Assembly (NCBI GenBank): GCA_040901445.1
Contig: JBBDYQ010000025.1
Location: 1-64,000, forward strand
Direction: 5' to 3'
DNA: 64,000 nt
From: Thermoleophilaceae bacterium
Lineage (GTDB): Bacteria; Actinomycetota; Thermoleophilia; Solirubrobacterales; Thermoleophilaceae
The position numbers and the translations under genes are program-made. Position 1 is the first letter of the stretch; each line of letters begins with the position of its first letter. The notes beneath the pieces are model-generated. The model was given only the letters and a program-made list of their open reading frames with translations, had not been told where the DNA came from and did no database searches. This document shows positions 26,376-35,022 of this stretch, piece after piece.

Positions 26376-27502
26376 GTGGGGTGCCCGTCCGCGCCGAGCG
26401 GCACGTCGAGCCGTACAACGGTGCCACATCCGCCCGGCCCGGGCTCGACCGAGAAGGAGCCACCGAGGGTCTCCGCGCGCGCAGCCATCGAGCGCAGTCC
26501 GTGAGAGCCGGGCCGGGGCCGCTCCGGCAGGCCGCGCCCGTCGTCGGACACGACCACCCGCAGGTGGTCCTCGTCGCCCGCGAGCTCCACCACCACCCGC
26601 CCCGCGTGCGCGTGCCGGACGGCGTTGGTCATGGCCTCGCCCGCCACCCGGAAGGCGTGTGCCGCGACGAAGGTGGGCAGCTCGGGCACGTGGCCCCGCA
26701 CCTCGATCGGCACGCCACCGGCGGAGGCGAGCTCGTCGGCGCGCCGCCGGACGGCGTCCTGGAGCCCGCGCCCCTCGAGCGGGGTGCGCAGCTCGCGCAG
26801 GCTCGTCTCCATGTCCGCCGTGGCCGCCCGCAGCTCGCTCATCGCCTGATCCACCCCGGCGGCGGCGGGCTCACCGTCGAGCCCACGGCGGAGCGAGCTC
26901 AGCACGAGGTGGGCGGCGTGCACGCGCTGCTTGGCGGAGTCGTGCAGCTCGAGCGCGATCCGCCGCCGCTCGGCCTCGATCTCGAGCCGGGCGGAGCGCT
27001 CCCGCTCGGCCAGCAGCTCGCCCGCGCGAGCTAGCGCGAGCGCCACGAGGATCGGCATCAGCAGATGGGTCGAGAGGCTCTCCAGGCGCGTGGTGCTGCG
27101 CAGCTCCGCCACGTCGACGCCCGTGGCGATGGCCACGCCGAGGTAGGCCAGCATGAACGCGACGCCGATCACGAACGCCTGCCGGAGCCGCGAGCTGACG
27201 GCCGGGAAGACGAGCGAGCTGAGAGCCATGAGGTAGAAGGGGCTGCGCCACTCCTCGGATGCCACCACCAGCGCAAGCGTGGCGGCCACGTCGAGCGTCC
27301 ACACCAGCGGCGCGTGCTGGAGCCGCCGCCAGCCCCAGGCGGCAAGCGCGCTCACCGCTCCGTAGCCGCCGCCGATCCAGATGAGCACGGCGTCGTGGTC
27401 GGTGACGGTGTGCGCGAGGAGGAGCGTGCACGCGACCGCGGTTGCCAGCAGCCGCGCGGTGACGAACAGCGCCAGCCAGCGGTTGGGCCCGCGGGGGATC
27501 AC
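26372..27502 (-). CDS. NarL-family sensor histidine kinase
   Basis: A 376-aa membrane sensor kinase. Residues about 10-155 contain five or six hydrophobic segments with no large external domain. Residues about 175-245 are the HisKA_3 dimerisation/phosphoacceptor domain ('RIALELHDSAKQRVHAAH', with the ELHD His). Residues about 265-370 are the HATPase ('GEAMTNAVRHAHAG', 'SDDGRGLPE', 'GSHGLRSMAARAETLGG'). GTG 27502 overlaps the CBS stop as GTGA. It forms an obvious pair with the response regulator. Confidence 0.88.
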   Translation of the reverse strand: MIPRGPNRWLALFVTARLLATAVACTLLLAHTVTDHDAVLIWIGGGYGAVSALAAWGWRRLQHAPLVWTLDVAATLALVVASEEWRSPFYLMALSSLVFPAVSSRLRQAFVIGVAFMLAYLGVAIATGVDVAELRSTTRLESLSTHLLMPILVALALARAGELLAERERSARLEIEAERRRIALELHDSAKQRVHAAHLVLSSLRRGLDGEPAAAGVDQAMSELRAATADMETSLRELRTPLEGRGLQDAVRRRADELASAGGVPIEVRGHVPELPTFVAAHAFRVAGEAMTNAVRHAHAGRVVVELAGDEDHLRVVVSDDGRGLPERPRPGSHGLRSMAARAETLGGSFSVEPGPGGCGTVVRLDVPLGADGHPT

Positions 27503-27969
27503 GAGCCGGCCGGCGCCTCCAGGACTCGATCGGCGATGGCCTTGAAGAAGTCCCAGCGCGTGATGATGCCCCGCACCTCGCCGCCGTCGGCGATCGGCAC
27601 GATCAGCACGCGGTGGTGGAGGAAGATCTCGGCGATCTGGGCGTCGGAGTAGTCGCTGGGCACGTCCACGTGCTCGGTGTTCATGTGGTCGCCCACCGGC
27701 TCGAGCTCGCACTCGCGTCGCAGCTCGAGCGCGTCCTCGGCCGCCTGGCTCACGAACGCGGCGTACTTCAGCTCGCGCAGGTAGCCGGGGAATGCCGCGG
27801 TGATGAACTCGCGCTCGCCGAAGATGCCGGCCAGCCTGCCGCGGTCGTCCACGACCGGCAGCGCCGCCACCTTCGCGTCGATGATCTGCCTCACGGCCGC
27901 GCCGACCTCCTGGTCGGCGCGGAGGATCGGGACCTCCCGCTGGATCTGTTCGGCGAGCGAGCGGGGCAT
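27499..27969 (-). CDS. CBS-domain protein
   Basis: A 156-aa stand-alone tandem CBS pair. The first CBS ('DQEVGAAVRQIIDAKVAALPVVDDRGRLAGIFGERE') spans about residues 15-60 and the second ('DYSDAQIAEIFLHHRVLIVPIADGGEVRGIITRWDFF') about 105-150. CBS pairs bind adenine nucleotides and tune partner proteins. Its location 9 bases after an ArsB/NhaD-type transporter suggests it senses nucleotides for that transporter or the kinase (inference). Confidence 0.85.
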   Translation of the reverse strand: MPRSLAEQIQREVPILRADQEVGAAVRQIIDAKVAALPVVDDRGRLAGIFGEREFITAAFPGYLRELKYAAFVSQAAEDALELRRECELEPVGDHMNTEHVDVPSDYSDAQIAEIFLHHRVLIVPIADGGEVRGIITRWDFFKAIADRVLEAPAGS

Positions 27970-27978
27970 GGGGCCTCC

Positions 27979-29235
27979 TCAGAGATACCGCAGGACGACG
28001 TAGAGCGTCGCAATCGTCATGGACAGGAGGGTGGCCGGGACACCCACTTTCAGGAACTGGATGAAGGCGATGGGCCGCCCCGCCCGGCTGGCCATGCCCG
28101 CGGCCGCCACGTTGGCGGCGGCGGCGATGAGCGTGAGGTTGCCGCCGAAGCACGCGCCGAGCGCGAGCACCCACCAGTACGCGTCATCCGCGGAGTCGGC
28201 GCCCTGGAGCTGCTCCACCACGGGGATCATCGTGGCGGTGAACGGGATGTTGTCCACGACCCCCGACGCGACCGCCGACACGCCGAGGATGCCGAGCAGC
28301 TCGGCGCTGCGGTTGCCGTCGGTCACGCTGGCGATCCCGTTGGCCACCTCGTCGATGGCTCCCGTCTCCTCCAGCGACCCCACCAGCACGAACAGCCCGA
28401 GGAAGAAGAACAGCGTGGTCCACTCGATTCCCTCGAGCGCCTTCTCGACGGGCTGGCGCGTGACGAGCAGCATCACCGATGCCCCGGTGAGCGCGACCGT
28501 GGCCGGCTCGAGATGGATCGCCTTGTGTATGAAGAAGGCGAAGATCGTGAGCAGCAGGATCGGCATCGTCCGCTTGAGCTCGTCCATGTCCTCGATCGAC
28601 TTGGCGGCGTCGAGGGAAAGCACCTTCTCGCGCGCCTCGGGACGGATCTGCAGCCTCGACCTGAACATGAGGTAGAGCATGCCGGTGACCGCCACGAACG
28701 CGACCGCCGCCACCGGCGCCAGGTTCACGATGAAGTCGATGAACGAGAGGTCGGTCGCGCCGGCGATGAGGATGTTCGGGGGGTCGCCGATGAGCGTGGC
28801 GGTGCCCCCGATGTTCGACGTGATGATCTCGATCAGCACGAGCGGGATCGGATCGATGTCCAGCGTGTCCGCCAGCAGGAACGTGATCGGCACCATCAGC
28901 AGCACCGTCGTGAGGTTGTCCAGGAACGCCGACAGCACCGCGGTCGTGGTGGCCAGCGCCAGCACCACGGCGAGCGGGCGCCCTCGCGCGAGCTGGCCCG
29001 CGCGGATGGCCAGGTAGTTGTAGACGCCCGTCGGCTCGGTGAGGCGGACGATCAGCATCATCCCGGCCAGCAGGCCGATGGTGTTGAAGTCGATCGCCTC
29101 GACGGCCTGCTCCTGGTCGATCGTCTGGGTGACGACCACGAGAGCGGCCCCGATCAGCGCGATCTTCGTACGGTGGACCCACTCCGCCGCGATCAGGACG
29201 AGCGCGACCAGGAAGATGCCGACGGCGAGTGCCAC
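27979..29235 (-). CDS. ArsB/NhaD-superfamily ion or anion transporter
   Basis: A 418-aa integral membrane protein with about eleven hydrophobic segments. The paired IT-superfamily motifs are clear: 'LSAFLDNLTTVLLMVPITFLLA' and 'ASGVVDNIPFTATMIPVV' (re-entrant 'DN' motifs), plus 'SNIGGTATLIGDPPNIL' and 'GACFGGNLTLIAAAANVAAAG'. This is the fold of arsenite (ArsB), NhaD Na+/H+ and dicarboxylate transporters. The substrate cannot be read from sequence. Start GTG 29235 lacks a clear ribosome site; the mRNA may be nearly leaderless. Confidence 0.85.
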   Translation of the reverse strand: MALAVGIFLVALVLIAAEWVHRTKIALIGAALVVVTQTIDQEQAVEAIDFNTIGLLAGMMLIVRLTEPTGVYNYLAIRAGQLARGRPLAVVLALATTTAVLSAFLDNLTTVLLMVPITFLLADTLDIDPIPLVLIEIITSNIGGTATLIGDPPNILIAGATDLSFIDFIVNLAPVAAVAFVAVTGMLYLMFRSRLQIRPEAREKVLSLDAAKSIEDMDELKRTMPILLLTIFAFFIHKAIHLEPATVALTGASVMLLVTRQPVEKALEGIEWTTLFFFLGLFVLVGSLEETGAIDEVANGIASVTDGNRSAELLGILGVSAVASGVVDNIPFTATMIPVVEQLQGADSADDAYWWVLALGACFGGNLTLIAAAANVAAAGMASRAGRPIAFIQFLKVGVPATLLSMTIATLYVVLRYL

Positions 29236-29520
29236 GAGCAGAGGAGACTACGGAGAGGACGGCGAGGGCGGCACCCGGCGCCGGGTTGCCCTGACGCCGG
29301 GTGCTCGGGCAGGGGGGTGCCCTCGCCTACCGGTGTAGGTGCCCATTCGGGCCCGTGGCTACACACGCAAGGTCGCGTGCACCCTCTGGCGCGCCAAAAC
29401 AACAGCGGCTAGACTGCATGACCACATAGTGCCGGGCCAGAGGCAGGGGGCCTGTCATCGGGGGTTTTGGGGAGCCCGATGCGGGAAAGCCGCGGTCGAG
29501 CCAAACAAGGAGGTCATTTG
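29236..29520. other. 285-base divergent intergenic region with hairpins
   Basis: The region separates the leftward transporter operon from the rightward surface-protein operon. A near-palindrome built on CACCCGGC/GCCGGGTTG lies at 29270-29290. A perfect 7-bp stem CATCGGG/CCCGATG (29456-29481) with a 12-base loop lies in the 5' leader of the rightward unit. A TAGACT at 29410-29415 could be a -10 box, but no matching -35 was seen. Confidence 0.45.
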
Positions 29521-31200
29521 ATGGAACGGCACAGCCGTCGCCGCGCGACGGCGGGTGCGACGTTGGTGGGGGCCATGGGGGTCCTGGTCGCACTTCCGAT
29601 GTTCTCGAGCGCAGGATTGCTCGAGGACGTCCAACGCGGCGTACAGGACACGGTCACGCCGGTGCAGCAGACGCTCGAGCGAGCGCTGACTCCACCGGCC
29701 CAGCAGGTCCAGAAGGCACCCGCACCCGCGCCCGCAGCGGCGCCTCAGCCGGCGCAGACTCCGGGCCAGGGCACCTACCAGCCGCCACTGCACGGTGCCA
29801 ATCCGCACGGGCACGGAACTGCGGTGGTGGGCGATATCTCTCCCAGCGAGCAGCGCCCGCTCGCAGGCGATCCCGCGGGAGCCGGCGACGGCGGTCAGGC
29901 CCGTGAGGAGATCATCGTCGGGCGGGCCCGCGGCGAGGAGGAGGCGGATGGGACTTACCACGGTCACATCACGATCGTCTCGCTGTTCGGCAACGAGCTG
30001 CTCGGGGTCGACACGCAGGACGGCCAGACCGGCAGCGGGCCGCTTCAGGCCCTCGAGGACGCGGTCCTCACGCCGATCTGCGACGCCACCACGATCTGTC
30101 TCGACGTGCTGAGGGCGGATTCCACGACCACGTCAAGCGGCTCGACGAACAACTTCGCCGTGGCCACGGCGACGATCGGGGATCCCAATGCGCCCACGGT
30201 CTCGGCGCGCGCCGTGGAGACCAACGGCAACATCTCGCAGGACGCGAACTGCCAGACCTCCCACGGCGACAGCACGGTCGCGGACGTCAACCTCGCCGGC
30301 AGCGCCGTGGCGGACGTCGCGCAGTCGAGCACCGACTCGCGTGCGTGCAACGACGGAACGCAGACCCAGTCGAACAGCTCGTCGGTGATCGGGCTGGGCG
30401 GCACGGGCATCCCGCTGCCGGTTGCGGGCTGCGCGGACGGCACGCCGGACTCGGCGTTCACGCCGCTCGCCCCGCTCGCGTCGATCGTCTGCAACGCCGA
30501 CGATTCGGCGGGCACGGGCGAGGCTCTGGCTCAGGCGGGTGTGCCCTACGGCGTCCGTGAGGCCCTGAGCATCTTCGCGCTCGAGGCAGGCGGCACGGCA
30601 CTGGTGAAGGCCACCACGTCGGCTTCCGAGTCGCGCGCGGAGGCCCCGGGCGGCGGTGGTCCCACGACCCCCACCGACACTCCGGAGTGCTCGGACGGGA
30701 TCGACAACGACGGGGACGGCCTGATTGACCTGGCCGACCCGGATTGCGACTCCCCGACCGACGACTCGGAGTCCGGCAGCAGCGGCCCCGGCGGCCCCGG
30801 CACGGACCGCGAGACGCGCGGCGAGACGGAGTGCTCGGACGGCCGTGACAACGACGGCGACGGCCTCATCGACCTCGATGATCCGGACTGCGAGTCCCGC
30901 AGCGACGATTCCGAGGACGGCTCGGCCCGTGACAGCGGTGCACCCGAGTGCTCGGATGGGATCGACAACGACGGCGACGGGGAGATCGACTTCCCCGACG
31001 ACCCGCAGTGCGAGTCCCGCAGCGACGATTCCGAGGGCGGCGGTGACACCGCGGGCGCCACTGCCCGCGGCGACGGCGACGAGCTCCCGGTGACGGGCGT
31101 CGAGCTGCTGCTGATCGCGCTCCTGGGCGCGGTCACGCTGGCCGGCGGCCTCGCGCTCCGGCGCGCGACCGAGAGCTGGGAGGGCCGTAGCGCCGCGTGA
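29521..31200 (+). CDS. Surface protein with DNDGDG calcium-type repeats and LPVTG cell-wall anchor
   Basis: A 559-aa exported protein. It has an N-terminal signal peptide (residues about 1-32) and a Pro/Ala/Gln linker. A central domain at about 120-370 has conserved cysteines ('PICDATTICLDVL', 'NCQTSHGDS'). Three copies of 'ECSDGxDNDGDGxID..DPxC' lie at about 390-505, thrombospondin type 3-like and probably Ca2+-binding. The C-terminus is LPVTG (residues 522-526), a hydrophobic helix and basic residues, which is a sortase sorting signal. An excellent AAGGAGGT precedes ATG 29521. It heads a tightly packed unit leading into cytochrome c maturation genes. No sortase gene is in the window. Confidence 0.82.
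   Translation: MERHSRRRATAGATLVGAMGVLVALPMFSSAGLLEDVQRGVQDTVTPVQQTLERALTPPAQQVQKAPAPAPAAAPQPAQTPGQGTYQPPLHGANPHGHGTAVVGDISPSEQRPLAGDPAGAGDGGQAREEIIVGRARGEEEADGTYHGHITIVSLFGNELLGVDTQDGQTGSGPLQALEDAVLTPICDATTICLDVLRADSTTTSSGSTNNFAVATATIGDPNAPTVSARAVETNGNISQDANCQTSHGDSTVADVNLAGSAVADVAQSSTDSRACNDGTQTQSNSSSVIGLGGTGIPLPVAGCADGTPDSAFTPLAPLASIVCNADDSAGTGEALAQAGVPYGVREALSIFALEAGGTALVKATTSASESRAEAPGGGGPTTPTDTPECSDGIDNDGDGLIDLADPDCDSPTDDSESGSSGPGGPGTDRETRGETECSDGRDNDGDGLIDLDDPDCESRSDDSEDGSARDSGAPECSDGIDNDGDGEIDFPDDPQCESRSDDSEGGGDTAGATARGDGDELPVTGVELLLIALLGAVTLAGGLALRRATESWEGRSAA
30688..31035 (+). repeat. Three coding copies of an Asp-rich Ca2+-type repeat
   Basis: Copies of 'ECSDGIDNDGDGLIDLADPDC' type begin near 30688, 30829 and 30946. 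Each is followed by a Ser/Asp-rich tail such as 'ESRSDDSE'. The nucleotide copies are similar enough to allow slippage or recombination. Confidence 0.75.
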
Positions 31201-31793
31201 GCGGCCGGCTCTCCCTGCCTGACGATCCGAAACGCAGGAGCGCGGCGCTCGCGGGCGCCGCGCTCCTCGTCTTTCTGGTCGTCGCGATTGCCGTGAACGC
31301 CCTCTCCGGCGGGGGCGACGACGACACGCAGCTCGCGCCGCTGCCGGCGCCGCCCGCGCCCGAGGTGGAGGGCGTCTTCAACGATCCCCGCGTGGGCGTG
31401 ATCGCCAGTCGGCCGGAGGGCTGGGACGCCGAGCGGCGCAGGAACGCGGTGCGGCTCGTGAGCGAGGACGAGAGCGTCGTGGTCTCGATCTCCTCGCCGG
31501 CCCGGGCGCGCGAGTACGAGGGCGTGCTCGAATCCGCCGTCGGCGCGCTGCAATCGCAGTACTCGGAGGTGGAGGTGGGGGAGGGCGACGGGCGCACCAT
31601 CGCCGGGCGGCCCACGGCGAGCGCGGTGGTCTCCGCCACCAACTCCAAGGGCACCGACCTCCGTGTGCTGCTCGCCGCGGTCAGAGGGCGCAGGGAGGCC
31701 TACCTCGTGCAGGTGTTCGCGGCCGAGGGCGCGGGCGCACGACGGTTGGCCGAGGCGCAGACGATAATCGGCTCCCTCGACCTCCGGAAGTGA
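31197..31793 (+). CDS. Membrane-anchored extracytoplasmic protein
   Basis: A 198-aa protein with a basic N-terminus, one transmembrane helix (residues about 18-36, 'LAGAALLVFLVVAIAVNAL'), a Pro/Ala-rich linker and a soluble domain of about 140 residues outside. The soluble domain ('GVIASRPEGWDAERRRNAVRLVS', 'AQTIIGSLDLRK') resembles the small PsbP-like/lipoprotein fold of unknown function. GTG 31197 overlaps the surface protein stop (GTGA), so the two are translationally coupled. Confidence 0.7.
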   Translation: MSGRLSLPDDPKRRSAALAGAALLVFLVVAIAVNALSGGGDDDTQLAPLPAPPAPEVEGVFNDPRVGVIASRPEGWDAERRRNAVRLVSEDESVVVSISSPARAREYEGVLESAVGALQSQYSEVEVGEGDGRTIAGRPTASAVVSATNSKGTDLRVLLAAVRGRREAYLVQVFAAEGAGARRLAEAQTIIGSLDLRK

Positions 31794-31808
31794 GGAAAGT
31801 GAGGGGCA

Positions 31809-32132
31809 TTGGACACGTTTGACATCCGCAGCCTCGACCTCGAGCCGCGCCACCCGCGGGTGCTGCGCTCGGACGAGGAGGCGCGCGCGATCGCGATCAA
31901 CCTTCCCGCCGGGGAGGAGCTGCAGGACCACCAGGTGCACGAGCGGGCCTGGCTCGTCGTGGCCGACGGCCAGGTGGAGATCGGCCAGGACGGGGCCACC
32001 ATCACGGCCGGGCCGGGCTTCGCCGCCCATTTCGAGCCCAACGAGCGCCACGAGGTCCGCGCCAAGGCCGACGCCCGGCTGCTGCTGATCCTCGCCCCCT
32101 GGCCCGGCGAGGGCCATCCGAGCCGTCGCTGA
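31809..32132 (+). CDS. Small cupin-domain protein
   Basis: A 107-aa single-domain cupin. Motif 1 is 'HQVHERAWLVVADGQVEI' and motif 2 'FEPNERHEV', giving probable metal-ligand His and Glu residues. The function is unspecified; such small cupins often bind a metal or small ligand. The TTG start at 31809 follows GAGGGG and lies 16 bases after the previous gene. Confidence 0.75.
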   Translation: MDTFDIRSLDLEPRHPRVLRSDEEARAIAINLPAGEELQDHQVHERAWLVVADGQVEIGQDGATITAGPGFAAHFEPNERHEVRAKADARLLLILAPWPGEGHPSRR

Positions 32133-32147
32133 GGCGCTCCTGCCACA

Positions 32148-32567
32148 ATGCGCTTCGTGGACCCGTCCCGCAAGCGGAAGGTCAGGCTCATCTCTCTGCT
32201 CACGGTCGCCGTGCTGCTGGCGGGGGCATTGATCTACACGAGCTTCAGCGCCGCCACCGAGCAGCGCACGCCGTCGCAGGTGCTCGGCGCCGCCGCGGCG
32301 GGGGAGACCTACGACCTCGGCGGCAAGGTGGTTGCCGACTCCGTCAGACAGGATGGCGAAGAACTGCTGTTCCGCGTACGCGATCCCAAGGGGGACGCCA
32401 CCGTGGCGGTGCGCTACAGCGGCGCGGTGCCGGACCCGTTCCGCGAGGGCCGCGAGGTCATCGTCACCGGGCAGATGCAGGACGGCACGTTCGTCGCCGA
32501 GAGGGACTCGCTGGTCACCAAGTGCCCCTCGAAGTTCACGAACGAGCAGCAGGCCAGCAGCTCCTAG
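32148..32567 (+). CDS. ccmE: CcmE-type haem chaperone (CPSKF variant)
   Basis: A 139-aa protein with one N-terminal transmembrane anchor (residues about 12-31) and an OB-fold domain ('YDLGGKVVADSVRQDGEELLFRVRDPKGDATVAVRYSG', 'PDPFREGREVIVTGQM'). It passes haem to CcmF for attachment to apocytochrome c on the outer membrane face. The classical HxxxY haem-binding site is replaced by CPSKF near residue 127, the position of the CxxxY type seen in some bacteria and archaea, but with Phe for Tyr. The gene lies just before ccmF. Confidence 0.85.
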   Translation: MRFVDPSRKRKVRLISLLTVAVLLAGALIYTSFSAATEQRTPSQVLGAAAAGETYDLGGKVVADSVRQDGEELLFRVRDPKGDATVAVRYSGAVPDPFREGREVIVTGQMQDGTFVAERDSLVTKCPSKFTNEQQASSS

Positions 32568-32571
32568 TCGG

Positions 32572-34734
32572 ATGGCCTGGCTCGGCTCCGCTTGCCTCTT
32601 CGCCGGGCTGCTGACCGCGCTCTATGCGATCGGCGCCTCGCTCTACGGGGCGCGCACCGGTGAGCGGCGCTGGGTGGCGTCGGGCCGCCGGGCCATCTTC
32701 TGCCTCGCCGGCCTGCTGACCGTGGCCATGGCCGTGCTGGAGGCCGCCTACCTGCGCTCGGACTTCTCGTTCGCGCTCGTGGCCCAGAACTCGTCCGAGG
32801 CCACGCCCGCCTTCTACAAGATCACCGCGATGTGGTCGAGCCAGGAGGGCTCGCTGCTGCTGTGGGTGTTCCTGCTCTCGATCTATGCCAGCGCGGTGCT
32901 GCTGGTGGTCCGCAACCGGCTGCGCGAGATCGTGCCCTACGCCCAGGCCGTGCTGGCCGCCATCGCCACCTTCTTCCTCTTCCTCGTGGTGTTCCCCGAG
33001 AGCCCGTTCGCCACCCTGGCCGCCGTCCCGGCGGATGGCAACGGGCTCAACCCGCTGCTGCGCCATCCGGCGATGATGATCCACCCGCCGATGCTGTACA
33101 CGGGCTACGTCGGCTTCTCGGTGCCGTTCGCCTTTGCCATCGGCGCGCTCATCACCCGCCGCACGGGCGCCGACTGGATCGCTGCCACGCGCCGCTTCGC
33201 GCTCGTGGCCTGGACGTTCCTGGGCTTCGGGATCATGCTCGGCGCGCTCTGGTCCTACGCCGAGCTCGGCTGGGGCGGCTACTGGGCATGGGACCCGGTG
33301 GAGAACGCCTCGCTCATGCCGTGGCTCATCGGCACCGCGTTCATCCACTCGGTGATGATCCAGGAGAAGCGCGGCATGCTGCGCATCTGGAACGTCTCGC
33401 TGGTGATCGGCATGTTCGTGCTGTCGCTCCTGGGCACGTTCCTCGTGCGCTCGGGCATCCTCGACTCGATCCATGCGTTCGGGGCGTCGACGCTGGGCGG
33501 CCCGTTCCTCGGCTTCATCGTGCTCGTGCTGGTGGGCTCGGTCGCCCTGGTCATCAGCCGCCTGACCGACCTGCGATCCGAGGCGCGGCTCGACTCCATC
33601 CTGTCGCGCGAGGCCGTCTTCCTCGGCAACAACCTCGTGCTCGTGGGCCTCTGCTTCGTGATCTTCTGGGGCACGTTCTTCCCGCTCATCTCCGAGGCGC
33701 TGAGCGGGGAGGAGGCGAGTGTGGGACCGCCGTGGTTCAACCGCTACACCACGCCGCTCGCCCTCGTGCTCGTGCTGCTGTCGGCCGTGGGGCCGGTGCT
33801 GGCGTGGCGGCGCGTCAGCTGGGCCAGCCTGCGCCGCGCGGCAATCGCGCCGCTCGCGGTCGTCGCGGTCGCGCTCGCCGCGATGCTCGCTTTCACGCCG
33901 GCGGCCGAGAGCGTCACGTCGCTGCTCATGTTCAGCTTCGTGGCGCTCGTGCTGGGCGTGGTGGCGCAGGAGTTCTGGCGCGGCACCCGCGCCCGGCGGG
34001 CGATGTCGGGCGACCCCTGGCCACTTGCGCTCGTCAACCTCGTGGGGCGCAACCGTCGCCGCTATGGCGGCTACACCGTGCACGTGGGCATCGCCCTGCT
34101 GTTCCTCGGCGTGGCGGCCTCCTCCGCGTTCGTGGAGCAGCGCGACGCGCGGCTGATGCCGGGCGAGAGCACCACGGTGGGCGACTACACGATCACCTAT
34201 CGCGAGCCGCTCGCGCGGGTGCTCGACGACCGCTCGGGCACCGGCGCGCCGCTCACCCTCGGGGCCCAGCTCGTCGTGCAGAGGGACGGCGAGCGCTTCC
34301 TGCTCGAGCCCTCCCGCAACTACTACGGTGCCGACCAGCCCACGCCCGGCGCGCCGCTGCGCGCCTTCTTCGACGGCGAGGCCACGAGCGAGGTGGACGT
34401 CCGCTGGGGCCTGGTGCGCGACTTCTGGGTGGCCGTGCAGCCCGACCTGCGCACGCTCGAGGAGCCGATCCGCGAGGGCGACGAGCGCTTCGCCCAGCTC
34501 GGCGGTGACGTGGGGGGCCTGCTCGTGGCGGCCCTCGCCGAGCGCTTCACCAACACGCCCTCGCCCGTGAACGTGCGGGCGCTCGTGTCGCCGCTCGTGG
34601 CCTGGATCTGGATCGGCGGCGGCATCATGGTGCTCGGAGCGCTCATCGCCCTCTGGCCCACGGGGCGGCCGCGGCTGGGCGGCGTGTACGCCGCCCGCGT
34701 GGGGCGCGACGTGCGCGAGCTCGCGCGCGTGTAG
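32572..34734 (+). CDS. ccmF: Cytochrome c haem lyase CcmF
   Basis: A 720-aa polytopic membrane protein that completes c-type haem attachment. The tryptophan-rich haem-handling loop 'WGGYWAWDPVENASLMPW' lies at about residues 234-251. Conserved His motifs 'HPAMMIHPPMLYTGY' and 'GGYTVHVGIALLFLGVAAS' also fit CcmF. The C-terminal third is the large external domain and final helix. Length and order match the family. ATG 32572 is 5 bases after ccmE. The other system I genes (ccmA-D, ccmG, ccmH) are not in this window. Confidence 0.93.
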   Translation: MAWLGSACLFAGLLTALYAIGASLYGARTGERRWVASGRRAIFCLAGLLTVAMAVLEAAYLRSDFSFALVAQNSSEATPAFYKITAMWSSQEGSLLLWVFLLSIYASAVLLVVRNRLREIVPYAQAVLAAIATFFLFLVVFPESPFATLAAVPADGNGLNPLLRHPAMMIHPPMLYTGYVGFSVPFAFAIGALITRRTGADWIAATRRFALVAWTFLGFGIMLGALWSYAELGWGGYWAWDPVENASLMPWLIGTAFIHSVMIQEKRGMLRIWNVSLVIGMFVLSLLGTFLVRSGILDSIHAFGASTLGGPFLGFIVLVLVGSVALVISRLTDLRSEARLDSILSREAVFLGNNLVLVGLCFVIFWGTFFPLISEALSGEEASVGPPWFNRYTTPLALVLVLLSAVGPVLAWRRVSWASLRRAAIAPLAVVAVALAAMLAFTPAAESVTSLLMFSFVALVLGVVAQEFWRGTRARRAMSGDPWPLALVNLVGRNRRRYGGYTVHVGIALLFLGVAASSAFVEQRDARLMPGESTTVGDYTITYREPLARVLDDRSGTGAPLTLGAQLVVQRDGERFLLEPSRNYYGADQPTPGAPLRAFFDGEATSEVDVRWGLVRDFWVAVQPDLRTLEEPIREGDERFAQLGGDVGGLLVAALAERFTNTPSPVNVRALVSPLVAWIWIGGGIMVLGALIALWPTGRPRLGGVYAARVGRDVRELARV

Positions 34735-35003
34735 TGGAGTACGCGCTCGCCGTCATCCTGCTGCTGGCGCTCGTGGCGCTCGCCGTCTCGCGGCCGCTGC
34801 GCACGGCCGAGCGGGACGAGCGGACGGAGACCCAGCAGCGCGACGAGCTCGAGGCGGCGAAGGAGGCCAAGTACCGCGAGATCCGCGAGGCCGAGCTCGA
34901 CCGGCGCACCGGCAAGCTCGCCGAGGACGACTGGCGCGCGATCGACCGCGAGCTGCGCGCCGAGGCCATCGCCATCCTCAAGCGCCTCGACTCGCTCGGC
35001 TGA
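34734..35003 (+). CDS. CcmI-like small membrane protein
   Basis: An 89-aa protein with one N-terminal helix (YALAVILLLALVALAV) followed by a charged coiled coil. 'EAAKEAKYREIREAELDRRTGKLAEDDW' resembles the N-terminal part of CcmI/CycH, which handles apocytochrome. The TPR half of full CcmI is absent. GTG 34734 overlaps the ccmF stop by one base (TAGTG), so it is very likely coexpressed. Confidence 0.75.
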   Translation: MEYALAVILLLALVALAVSRPLRTAERDERTETQQRDELEAAKEAKYREIREAELDRRTGKLAEDDWRAIDRELRAEAIAILKRLDSLG

Positions 35004-35022
35004 CCGCTACCCTTCTGCCGCG

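Noticed and set aside
26372-28174. Extending the histidine kinase frame upstream to 28174
   Set aside because: That part overlaps the CBS gene in another phase with Arg-rich shadow sequence; GTG 27502 with GTGA coupling is the natural start.
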